Shown here: piece after piece, positions 1-5,554 of the stretch
Layout of the letters: each line of letters begins with the position of its first letter
Position numbering within the stretch: the first letter of the stretch is position 1
From: JBDSGC01 sp046594105
GTDB lineage: Bacteria > Acidobacteriota > Thermoanaerobaculia > Gp7-AA8
Direction of reading: 5' to 3'
NCBI GenBank assembly: GCA_046594105.1
Contig: JBKJQB010000217.1
Span: forward strand, 1-5,638
DNA length: 5,638 nucleotides
Notes under the pieces: model-generated
Told to the model about the DNA's origin: nothing
Databases searched by the model: none
What the model saw: the letters and a program-made list of their open reading frames with translations, nothing else
Program-made: the position numbers and the translations under genes

Positions 1-1
1 C

Positions 2-1555
2 GACGTGCCCGCCATGGCCCGCCCGGTGGTGCGCAAACAGAGAGACACCAAGCGGGATTCGCGATCGTTGCACGAGCTGCTTCCGACAGTCGACCTGCTG
101 ACTCAGGGTCCCAAGCAGGGACAGATCGACGATGAGGTCCACAAGAAATTTCTGGAGGTCGGCCGGCTGATCGAGGACCGCTGCAAGGAGTTCTCGGTGG
201 AAGGGGAAGTCACCGCCTACCACCCCGGCCCGGTGGTCACGACCTTCGAGTTCAAGCCTTCCGCCGGTGTGAAGTACGCCAAGGTGGTCAACCTCGGCGA
301 CGACCTGGCGCTGGCGCTCAAAGCGGAGTCGATCCGTATCGAGCGCATCAGCGGCTCGTCCACGGTGGGCATCGAAGTCCCCAACAAGAAGCGCGAGCTG
401 ATCACCCTCCGCGACATCATCGACACCGACGCCTTCGTGGCCTCGGCGTCGATGCTCACCCTGGCCCTGGGGAAAGACATCCACGGCGACGCGGTGGTCA
501 CCGATCTGGCGCGGATGCCTCACCTCCTGGTGGCCGGCGCCACCGGGGCCGGCAAATCGGTCGGCCTGAACTCCATGATCGTTTCGCTGCTTTACAAAGC
601 ACTCCCCAAGCAGCTCAAGATGCTGATGATCGACCCCAAGATGGTCGAGCTGAAGATCTACGAGGACATCCCGCACCTGCTCCATCCCATCGTGACCGAC
701 CCCAAGCTGGCGTCCAACGCGCTGATCTGGGCGGTGCAGGAGATGGAGAACCGCTACCGGACCCTGGCGGAGTGCGGCGTGCGCAACATCGACCAGTACA
801 ACGGCCTGCTCAAGGATCCCGACGCTCACCGGCGCGCGCGCAAAGTCTCGCCGGAGGACGACACGCCGATCCCCGAACCGCTGCCGTACATCGTCATCAT
901 CATCGACGAATTCGCCGACCTGATGATGGTGGCCTCCAAGGACGTCGAAGACTCCATCACCCGGATCGCCCAGAAGGCCCGCGCGGTGGGCATCCACCTG
1001 ATCATCGCCACGCAGCGGCCCTCCGTCGACGTGATCACCGGCGTGATCAAGGCCAACTTCCCGTCGCGCATCTCTTATCAGGTTGCCTCCAAGATCGACT
1101 CCCGGACCATCCTCGATGCGCAAGGCTCGGAGAAGCTGCTGGGCAACGGCGACATGCTCTTCCTTCCGCCAGGCACGGCACGGATCCGCCGGATTCATGG
1201 CGCCTACGTTTCGGAGAAAGAGATCAACGACATCGTGGAGTTCGTGAAGAAGAACCAGGGCGAGCCGAAGTTCCTCGAGGAAATTACCAAGGTCGTCGAG
1301 GAGAAGAGCGGTGTGGACGGGATCGAATACCTCGACGATCCGAAGTACGACGACGCCGTCCGCGTGGTGCTCTCCACCGGCCAGGCCTCCGCGTCGTATC
1401 TTCAGCGGCGCTTGAAGCTCGGCTACTCACGCGCCGCCCGTCTCATCGAGATCATGGAAGCCAACGGCATCCTCGGCCCTCCGCAGGGCTCCAAGCCGCG
1501 CGAGATCCTCATCCGCGCCGACGACTATCCGCCGGCCAGCGGCCAGTCGATCTGA
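2..1555 (+). CDS. ftsK: DNA translocase FtsK, C-terminal motor part (5' end outside window)
   Basis: This is the cytoplasmic motor of FtsK/SpoIIIE, the hexameric ATPase that pumps chromosome ends through the closing septum and, in E. coli, activates XerCD at dif. The frame is open to the left edge, so the GTG at base 5 is not taken as the real start; residues below are counted from it. The membrane domain typical of the family must lie upstream. The visible protein begins in the linker with HELLPTVDLL (23-32), then the alpha domain (about 40-140) and the RecA-like beta domain. Walker A is GATGAGKS (178-185), Walker B is IVIIIDE (296-302), and the conserved TQRPS begins at 336. The winged-helix gamma domain (about 447-510), with QRRLKLGYSRAARL, reads the orienting motifs (KOPS in E. 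coli). The C terminus is complete and all motor motifs are intact. No gene follows for 485 bases, so it looks like the last gene of its transcript. Confidence 0.97.
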   Translation, partial: DVPAMARPVVRKQRDTKRDSRSLHELLPTVDLLTQGPKQGQIDDEVHKKFLEVGRLIEDRCKEFSVEGEVTAYHPGPVVTTFEFKPSAGVKYAKVVNLGDDLALALKAESIRIERISGSSTVGIEVPNKKRELITLRDIIDTDAFVASASMLTLALGKDIHGDAVVTDLARMPHLLVAGATGAGKSVGLNSMIVSLLYKALPKQLKMLMIDPKMVELKIYEDIPHLLHPIVTDPKLASNALIWAVQEMENRYRTLAECGVRNIDQYNGLLKDPDAHRRARKVSPEDDTPIPEPLPYIVIIIDEFADLMMVASKDVEDSITRIAQKARAVGIHLIIATQRPSVDVITGVIKANFPSRISYQVASKIDSRTILDAQGSEKLLGNGDMLFLPPGTARIRRIHGAYVSEKEINDIVEFVKKNQGEPKFLEEITKVVEEKSGVDGIEYLDDPKYDDAVRVVLSTGQASASYLQRRLKLGYSRAARLIEIMEANGILGPPQGSKPREILIRADDYPPASGQSI

Positions 1556-1602
1556 GGGCGGCGGTCTTAGCAGACGTCTGGCGGCGCTCTGGAGCTGGCT
1601 GC

Positions 1603-1623
1603 CCGCTCGCTCAGTAGCGAGGG
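1603..1623 (+). terminator. Possible ftsK terminator hairpin
   Basis: The arms ctcgct (1606-1611) and agcgag (1616-1621) flank the loop cagt, and flanking C/G bases allow a slightly longer stem with a bulge. It lies about 50 bases after the ftsK stop. No T-run follows, so it would be a weak or Rho-assisted terminator at best. It may simply be the first module of the hairpin series here. Confidence 0.3.
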
Positions 1624-1693
1624 CTGGATGCCCACGGTCCGTGAGAAAAGTCCAACGATGTTCGTGCGCGCGAAGGCGCGCTTCACAGACCAG

Positions 1694-1712
1694 CCCCCGG
1701 CTCTGCCGGGGG
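1694..1712. repeat. Dispersed hairpin module, copy 1 (cccccggc arms)
   Basis: A perfect 8-bp stem, cccccggc (1694-1701) and gccggggg (1705-1712), closes a 3-base loop. The arms plus flanking ag and aa are identical to those at 5508-5527, and acccgatg occurs shortly downstream of both copies. Two copies in separate intergenic regions point to a dispersed repeat family rather than a gene-specific terminator. Confidence 0.7.
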
Positions 1713-1733
1713 AAACCCGATGGCGTTCCAAGT

Positions 1734-1800
1734 GCGGCCGCGAAGGCGGCCGCTACTCTCAAGCCACGACCTGTACGACCGCCTTCGCGGCCGCCGTTTT
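1734..1800. repeat. 16-bp inverted repeat followed by a T-run
   Basis: The left arm 1734-1749 is the exact reverse complement of 1779-1794, with 29 bases between them. The left arm also starts a local hairpin of its own (gcggccgc, loop gaag, gcggccgc, 1734-1753). The right arm is followed by ccg and then tttt (1797-1800), so the structure could act as an intrinsic terminator for rightward transcription. The T-run is short, and the repeat interpretation is at least as likely. Confidence 0.55.
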
Positions 1801-2040
1801 CCTGGTTCCACGCGTTTTCCCGGGCCGAACCCGGGGCCGGATTGCCAGGCGCGCCTGCGCGCGCCCACCGTTCGCCCCAGGGAACTCGCGACTGATGTCT
1901 GGAACGCTTCAGTTCACGCCATTGGGTTGGAAGCCTGGCTGGAAGCCGACGCGCCGGCCGGTAAGGATGCCGGCGCTCCGTTCACTTCGCTCAGAACCGC
2001 GCTGTCCGCGGTTGGCCTCGCTTATGCAAAATGTTGTGTC

Positions 2041-2904
2041 ATGCGTTGGACACCTGGTGGAGTGAGCTCTGATGTTGACGATCAGCGGGGATCGAGCGGA
2101 GGCGGCGGTGGATTCGGTTTCGGCCGCGGGCCGATCGGCATCGGCGGGGCGTTGATCCTGCTGGTGCTCAGCCTGATTTTTCACAAGAACTTCTTCGCCC
2201 TTCTCGGCGGCGGCGGCGGTCAGTCGCAGGTTTCACAGGCGCCCGGCCAGTCTGTGCAGGAGACGCCCGAGGAGCATAAGGCGGTCGAGTTCGTCTCCTT
2301 CGTCCTCGATGACAACCAGAAGACGTGGGAAACGATCCTGGCGAATCAGGCCAACGAGAAATACCGGCATGCTCGTCTGGCGCTCTTTCGAGACGGGGTC
2401 GACTCCGCGTGCGGATTTGCCCAGACCGCGTCCGGGCCGTTCTACTGCCCCGAGGATGAGCGGGTGTACATCGATCTGGCTTTCTACGACGAGTTGAAGC
2501 AGCGCTTCGGCGCTCCCGGCGACTTTGCGCAGGCGTATGTGATCTCGCATGAGATCGGCCACCACGTGCAGAAGGTCCTGGGGATCGAGCCGAAGGTGCA
2601 TCAGGCCATGCAGAGCGATCCGCGGGGAGCGCGCGCGCTTTCGGTCAAGCTGGAGTTGCAGGCGGATTGCTTTGCGGGTGTGTGGGGCAACGCGACGCAA
2701 CAACGCAACATCCTGGAGGCGGGTGACGTGGAAGAGGGGCTCAATGCGGCCGCAGCCGTCGGCGACGACCGCATCCAGAAGATGTCCGGTCGCCGGGTCA
2801 GCCCGGAGTCGTTCACTCACGGTTCCGCGGCGCAGCGCAGCGAATGGTTCGGACGCGGTTTCAAATCTGGTCGGATTGCCGACTGCGACACCTTCAACCG
2901 ATGA
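2041..2904 (+). CDS. ypfJ: YpfJ-type neutral zinc metallopeptidase (PF04228), membrane-anchored
   Basis: A 287-residue predicted zinc-dependent peptidase of the YpfJ/KPN_02809 family. Its substrates are not known. The N terminus has the family signature MRWTPGG, then a Gly-rich stretch (19-30), one membrane segment (about 33-48) and a second Gly run (56-60), so the catalytic domain probably faces the periplasm. The zinc motif is HEIGHH (His170, Glu171, His174). A conserved ELQADC segment (205-210) likely supplies the third ligand, probably Glu205. Cys124 and Cys136, in CGFA and FYCP, probably form a disulfide. The catalytic region is intact and length is normal. The frame is open upstream to 1720, but the MRWTPGG signature fixes the ATG at 2041. 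No Shine-Dalgarno is visible, and the start sits inside a small inverted repeat (2036-2053). The stop overlaps the next start (ATGA), implying coupling to the GNAT gene. Confidence 0.93.
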   Translation: MRWTPGGVSSDVDDQRGSSGGGGGFGFGRGPIGIGGALILLVLSLIFHKNFFALLGGGGGQSQVSQAPGQSVQETPEEHKAVEFVSFVLDDNQKTWETILANQANEKYRHARLALFRDGVDSACGFAQTASGPFYCPEDERVYIDLAFYDELKQRFGAPGDFAQAYVISHEIGHHVQKVLGIEPKVHQAMQSDPRGARALSVKLELQADCFAGVWGNATQQRNILEAGDVEEGLNAAAAVGDDRIQKMSGRRVSPESFTHGSAAQRSEWFGRGFKSGRIADCDTFNR

Positions 2905-3188
2905 CCTCACCGATCGAAGTCCGGCACAACGAGTCCGACCATCAGTTCGAAGCCGACGTGGACGGAGGCCTGGCCATGCTGACGTATCACCGCGAGGGCG
3001 ATTGCATCACCTTCCTCCACACCGCGGTGCCGCCGGAGTCCGAAGGGAAAGGCGTGGCCTCGGTGGTGGTGAAGAACGCCCTCGGCTACGCACGCGCGGA
3101 GCATCTTCGCGTGGTCCCGCAATGCGCGTATGTCGCCGGGTACATGAAGCGCCACGCCGCCGATTACGGCGCGATGCTCGACCCTTAG
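2901..3188 (+). CDS. Small GNAT-family N-acetyltransferase (COG2388/YjdJ type)
   Basis: A 95-residue single-domain protein of the short GNAT class (COG2388), which binds acetyl-CoA; the acceptor substrate is unknown for most members. The start MTSPIEVRHN leads into beta strands ending in DCITFLHTAVPP. The acetyl-CoA pyrophosphate loop is EGKGVAS (48-54), matching the family Q/R-x-x-G-x-G/A pattern, with a helix after it. The C-terminal LRVVPQCAYVAGYMKRH (69-85) is the usual family ending. Length is normal. The ATG at 2901 overlaps the peptidase stop by 4 bases and has no clear Shine-Dalgarno, so translation is probably coupled. An in-frame ATG at 2844 would put 19 residues from inside the peptidase gene in front of the domain and is less likely. 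The gene ends shortly before the inverted repeats at 3229-3344, which may close the operon. Confidence 0.9.
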   Translation: MTSPIEVRHNESDHQFEADVDGGLAMLTYHREGDCITFLHTAVPPESEGKGVASVVVKNALGYARAEHLRVVPQCAYVAGYMKRHAADYGAMLDP

Positions 3189-3228
3189 AGCTAGCCTGCA
3201 GCGCGTCGTCGCGCCTTCCCATCGAGTT

Positions 3229-3276
3229 CCTTCTCCCCGCGCACGGGGAGAAGGTCCGCGAAGCGGGGATGAGGGG
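3229..3276 (+). repeat. Dispersed palindromic repeat, copy A
   Basis: It has a perfect 11-bp stem, ccttctccccg (3229-3239) and cggggagaagg (3244-3254), around the loop cgca. A tail follows that ends in gatgagggg (3268-3276). From memory, this resembles a 'ccttctccccg...cggggagaagg...gatgagggg' intergenic repeat common in proteobacterial genomes. It lies 40 bases after the GNAT stop and may act as a terminator or mRNA 3' stabiliser. Confidence 0.85.
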
Positions 3277-3298
3277 TCCTGCTTTGGTCGCGTGAGTG

Positions 3299-3344
3299 CC
3301 CCTCATCCGCCTTCGGCACCTTCTCCCCGTGTGCGGGGAGAAGG
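3299..3344 (-). repeat. Dispersed palindromic repeat, copy B (inverted)
   Basis: This is the reverse-complement partner of copy A. It starts with cccctcatcc (3299-3308) and ends in an 11-bp perfect stem (3319-3329 and 3334-3344) with loop tgtg. Copies A and B are 22 bases apart, tail to tail, so the pair can fold either as two hairpins or as one long structure. They differ mainly in the short segment between stem and tail. Confidence 0.85.
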
Positions 3345-3444
3345 ACTCTCGATTGGAAGTGCACGGCCTTCGACGGTTTCTTAAGCTGGTGCCGACCTCC
3401 GCGCCCCGCGGAATTGCCGGATCTGCGTTCCAGTTCGCGCCCCC

Positions 3445-3708
3445 ATGGATTGCCGTGCCGGTTGTGGAGCGTGCTGCATTGCTCCCTCGATTTCTTCACC
3501 TATTCCTGGCATGCCTGACGGAAAGCCCGCGGGAGTGCGTTGCATCCATCTCGCCGAAGACCTCCGCTGCGATCTCTTCGGGCATCCTTCCCGTCCCGCG
3601 GTCTGCGCCAGCCTGCGGCCCCTGGAGGAGATGTGCGGCACGAGCAGCGATCAGGCATTGGCCTATCTCGCCCGCCTTGAACGAGTCACCGCGCCCCGGT
3701 TCGTGTAG
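3445..3708 (+). CDS. yeiW: YeiW-type cysteine-cluster protein (YkgJ family, PF03692)
   Basis: An 87-residue protein of the YkgJ/UPF0153 family, whose conserved cysteines are thought to bind a metal, probably zinc or an Fe-S cluster; the function is unknown. The signature is C-x3-C-x2-CC at Cys3, Cys7, Cys10 and Cys11, followed by APSISSPIPGMPDGKPAG, which closely resembles E. coli YeiW as I remember it. Further conserved cysteines are Cys33, Cys42, Cys54 and Cys64 (GVRC, LRC, AVCASL, EEMCG). The C terminus LARLERVTAP is also typical, and the length matches YeiW. The ATG at 3445 sits two residues before the first cysteine, as expected; no Shine-Dalgarno is visible. A 100-base spacer separates it from repeat copy B. 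Its last 46 bases overlap the end of the minus-strand gene at 3663-4187. Confidence 0.92.
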   Translation: MDCRAGCGACCIAPSISSPIPGMPDGKPAGVRCIHLAEDLRCDLFGHPSRPAVCASLRPLEEMCGTSSDQALAYLARLERVTAPRFV

Positions 3709-4187
3709 CGCTGTGGTCCGGCGGGGGCGGGGCGAATCGTCCGGTGTGCGGGCGCCCGGCGCGCCGCGTGGGTCGTGCGACGGGGCGCTCGGCTCGGGTG
3801 GCCAACGTTCCTTGCTCGCGGCGTTGCCGTCCGCGCCGCAGTGCGTCGTGGCGGCGTCGGAAACGATGGGCCGAGATACGTCATTTTTGGACCCGATTTC
3901 CAGGCTCGTCTTGCCATCTCGCCGTTGATGAACAGCGCATCCGGTGAACGGTAGACGTCGCCGTTCTCGACGTAAATCCAGAGGCCGCCGACCAGTCGCT
4001 GGAGATACTCTCGAGCGGCCGACTCCTCATCGGCGGGCAGATCCACTCCGCGAAGCCGCAGCGTGCCGCCTCCTTCGAGAAGAATGGTCTGCCGATCGGC
4101 AGCGCCGGCTGCGCGAAGCATCGACGCAGACGCCGGGGCGGAAGTGAAAAGCGTTGCCACAAAGAGAAAAACAATCCATCGATTCAT
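3663..4187 (-). CDS. Secreted protein with degenerate SNase-like domain and Arg-rich tail
   Basis: A 174-residue protein. It opens with a clear signal peptide: MNR, a hydrophobic core (about 4-16) and an ASA site, with predicted cleavage after residue 21. Residues 33-98 resemble a shortened staphylococcal-nuclease (thermonuclease) fold: LRLRGVDLP (43-51) aligns with the nuclease R-x-x-x-x-D-x-P stretch, and FINGEMARRAW (86-96) with its VN..LVR.G stretch. By my alignment the catalytic Glu is Ala52 and the second Arg is Pro82, so it is probably not a nuclease. This assignment is inference. The tail (114-174) has 18 arginines and no acidic residue or lysine, and looks disordered. An ATG at 4253 would put 22 extra residues before the signal peptide, so 4187 is preferred. 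The 3' end overlaps yeiW by 46 bases, and the gene diverges from the deacetylase. Confidence 0.7.
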   Translation of the reverse strand: MNRWIVFLFVATLFTSAPASASMLRAAGAADRQTILLEGGGTLRLRGVDLPADEESAAREYLQRLVGGLWIYVENGDVYRSPDALFINGEMARRAWKSGPKMTYLGPSFPTPPRRTAARTATPRARNVGHPSRAPRRTTHAARRAPAHRTIRPAPAGPQRYTNRGAVTRSRRAR

Positions 4188-4324
4188 ATCGTTTGTGTGG
4201 TGCGGGGAAACGAGGGAATCGGCCGCGGGACGCGGGCTCGGGTGGGAGCGCAAAGATTAGCACGTCCTCCCTCTCTGTGCGAAAATCAGCGGCGATGGGT
4301 GGACGGGCGGGGAGGAGGCAGATC
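4188..4324. promoter_or_regulatory. Shared divergent upstream region, promoters not resolved
   Basis: These 137 bases separate the starts of the minus-strand SNase-like gene and the plus-strand deacetylase, so both promoters should lie here. I find no convincing -35/-10 pair on either strand; the only AT-richer patches are around 4250-4262 and 4280-4288. This is assigned by position, not by motif. Confidence 0.35.
4311..4318 (+). promoter_or_regulatory. Strong Shine-Dalgarno that sets the deacetylase start
   Basis: The sequence ggaggagg lies 6 bases before the in-frame GTG at 4325. It is the only strong ribosome binding site in the window. It favours GTG 4325 over the in-frame ATG at 4295 and GTG at 4277, neither of which has a Shine-Dalgarno. 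Confidence 0.75.
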
Positions 4325-5194
4325 GTGCCGCGGAGCGAGTCGTTCCGCTCGGTGGCCTACCTCATGCTCCTTCCCATCGGTGGCCTGAGCCTTTTCTTTC
4401 TGTGGAACTTTCTTCACGGCGGGGCCTCGCCGATTCCCATTCTGAAGAACGCCATTCCCCGAACTGCGGTCGTCAAGCCAGCGGCGGCCGTTCAGCAGTC
4501 GATCGTTCAGCAGTCGATCGTGGCAGCCCGTCATCGTGGGGACATCGTGCTGATCCTCGACGATGTCGGCTTCGATCATCAGCCGGTTACCGGCGCGATG
4601 TCGATCGATCCCAACGTCAACTTCGCCATACTTCCCAACGCGCAGAACGCCGACACCGTCGCCCGGCGCCTGCATGCGGGAGGCTTCGAGGTCCTCTGCC
4701 ATCTGCCCATGGAGCCGGAAGGATTCCCGGCAGTCTCGCCCGGTGAGGGCGCGGTGCTGACCAGCATGTCGGACGGCGAGATTGCCCGCGCCACGCGCGC
4801 GAACGTCTCCTCGATTCCGTTCGCCCGCGGGGTCAACAATCACATGGGCTCGCGGGCCACGGCCGATCGTCGCGTGATGACCGGAGTGCTCACCGCTTTG
4901 CCGGAGGGGATGTACTTCATCGATTCGAAAACGGCGAGCGGGTCTCTGGGCAGCTCGCTGGCGCGGCAGCTTCACGTCAAGACGGCGTCGCGCAGTATCT
5001 TTCTTGATGACGTGCAGAAAGACGACGCCATCCGCAAGCAGCTCCAGTCGCTGAGCGAGAGCGCGGAGGCTCACGGTGTCGCCGTCGGGATCGGACACAT
5101 GTACCCGTCGACGGTCCGCGTGCTCACCGAGGAAGCGCCGGGATTGCGCGCCCGTGGCTGGCGGTTCGTGCGGGCCAGCGCGGTGGTTCGCTAG
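4325..5194 (+). CDS. Divergent polysaccharide deacetylase (PF04748/COG2861), membrane-anchored
   Basis: A 289-residue protein of the YibQ-type divergent polysaccharide deacetylase family, related in fold to NodB-type carbohydrate esterases. The substrate is unknown; an envelope polysaccharide is plausible. After a short basic N terminus comes one membrane segment (about 10-29), so the catalytic domain is probably periplasmic. A low-complexity linker (about 45-70) includes a doubled QQSIV. Family motifs follow in order: IVLILDDVGF (74-83, with Asp79-Asp80), CHLPMEPEG (125-133), VNNHMGS (170-176), YFIDSKT (197-203), IFLDD (225-229) and GIGHMYPST (255-263). The metal- and substrate-site Asp and His residues typical of the family are all present, so it should be active. 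The GTG start follows the Shine-Dalgarno at 4311-4318. The alternative ATG at 4295 would add 10 residues. The gene stands alone and is divergent from the SNase-like gene. Confidence 0.92.
   Translation: MPRSESFRSVAYLMLLPIGGLSLFFLWNFLHGGASPIPILKNAIPRTAVVKPAAAVQQSIVQQSIVAARHRGDIVLILDDVGFDHQPVTGAMSIDPNVNFAILPNAQNADTVARRLHAGGFEVLCHLPMEPEGFPAVSPGEGAVLTSMSDGEIARATRANVSSIPFARGVNNHMGSRATADRRVMTGVLTALPEGMYFIDSKTASGSLGSSLARQLHVKTASRSIFLDDVQKDDAIRKQLQSLSESAEAHGVAVGIGHMYPSTVRVLTEEAPGLRARGWRFVRASAVVR
4491..4520 (+). repeat. 15-base tandem duplication in the deacetylase linker
   Basis: The unit ttcagcagtcgatcg occurs twice back to back (4491-4505 and 4506-4520), identical at every base. It keeps the frame and encodes QQSIV twice, between the membrane segment and the catalytic domain, where length changes should be tolerated. 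Confidence 0.95.
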
Positions 5195-5217
5195 GCCGGG
5201 CCGGCACGGCCGGCGGC
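5195..5217 (+). terminator. GC-rich hairpin right after the deacetylase stop
   Basis: The stem gccggc (5200-5205) and gccggc (5209-5214) has the loop acg. Outer gcc/ggc pairs (5195-5197 and 5215-5217) extend it across a two-base bulge. It begins immediately after the stop codon. No T-run follows, so it may only weakly terminate transcription or protect the mRNA end. Confidence 0.4.
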
Positions 5218-5507
5218 GTCGGTTGCCCGAGGCTCCGCCAGGATCATGCTCCAAGACATTCTGCCGCGCAGGCTCCTAGCCTCGAGAGTTTGAATCCGGC
5301 CGGGGCGGTGTGGCACATTCCAGCGAGAGCGAAGGCGGCCGAGGATGGCCGGGCCACACGAACCCGGAAATCAGGCTGCGACCGCTCAGACACTCTTGTC
5401 CAGGTCCGGTGTTGTCTAAGTTGAATTCTCCGATTTTGCTCTGCAGACTTCGAAGTGACGCTGGATTGATGTGCTTTGGAGCCGGCGCAGCCGGCAGAAG
5501 ACCGTAG

Positions 5508-5527
5508 CCCCCGGCGTGAGCCGGGGG
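5508..5527. repeat. Dispersed hairpin module, copy 2 (cccccggc arms)
   Basis: The arms cccccggc (5508-5515) and gccggggg (5520-5527) enclose the loop gtga. Arms and flanking ag/aa match the copy at 1694-1712 exactly, while the loop differs in length and sequence (3 against 4 bases). Conserved arms with a variable loop are what a structure-selected repeat would show. Confidence 0.7.
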
Positions 5528-5554
5528 AACGCAGCGACCCGATGCAGCGAAGCC

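Larger units (their letters stand above)
1556..2040. other. Gene-free interval made of serial GC-rich hairpins
   Basis: There is no credible gene between ftsK and the peptidase; reading frames here give arginine- and proline-rich translations with no recognisable domain. The stretch holds a run of short inverted repeats: 1606-1621 (6-bp arms), 1666-1681 (gcgcgc arms, gaag loop), 1694-1712, 1734-1753 (gcggccgc arms, gaag loop), 1734-1749 with 1779-1794, 1819-1835 (cccggg arms), the 12-base palindrome caggcgcgcctg at 1846-1857, 1951-1976 (gcgccggc/gccggcgc) and 1995-2013 (aaccgcg/cgcggtt). There is also a direct repeat of ggaagcc at 1929 and 1941. This looks like a mosaic of REP-like intergenic repeats. 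It could end ftsK transcription and hold the peptidase promoter, but I cannot identify promoter boxes. Confidence 0.7.

Noticed and set aside
1720..2040. Extension of the peptidase gene upstream to 1720
   Set aside because: The extra 107 residues come from hairpin-rich repeat sequence, while the MRWTPGG family N terminus starts exactly at 2041.
1628..2065. A 145-residue plus-strand frame across the hairpin region
   Set aside because: Its translation follows the repeats, has no domain, and would overlap the peptidase start; it looks like a by-product of stop-poor GC-rich repeats.
2233..2910. A 225-residue open frame on the minus strand opposite the peptidase gene
   Set aside because: It lies fully antisense to a gene with clear family motifs, and its translation has no recognisable domain; long antisense frames are common at this GC content.
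2549..3295. A 248-residue plus-strand frame across the peptidase end, the GNAT and repeat copy A
   Set aside because: It is an off-frame shadow of two real genes and is strongly arginine-rich.
3345..3444. Promoter for yeiW, with ttggaa at 3353 as a -35 box
   Set aside because: No acceptable -10 box occurs 16-18 bases downstream; the nearest AT-rich patch is at the wrong spacing.
4286..5254. A 322-residue open frame on the minus strand opposite the deacetylase
   Set aside because: It is antisense to the full set of deacetylase motifs, rich in Arg and Gly, with no signature of its own.
5260..5315. Possible tRNA, suggested by tttgaatcc at 5289-5297 resembling a T-loop
   Set aside because: The bases on either side (gagag and ggc) do not pair as a T-stem, and no anticodon arm or acceptor stem can be built.
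5310..5507. A 65-residue plus-strand frame in the right-hand gap
   Set aside because: It has no ribosome site and no recognisable domain, and ends inside hairpin repeat sequence.
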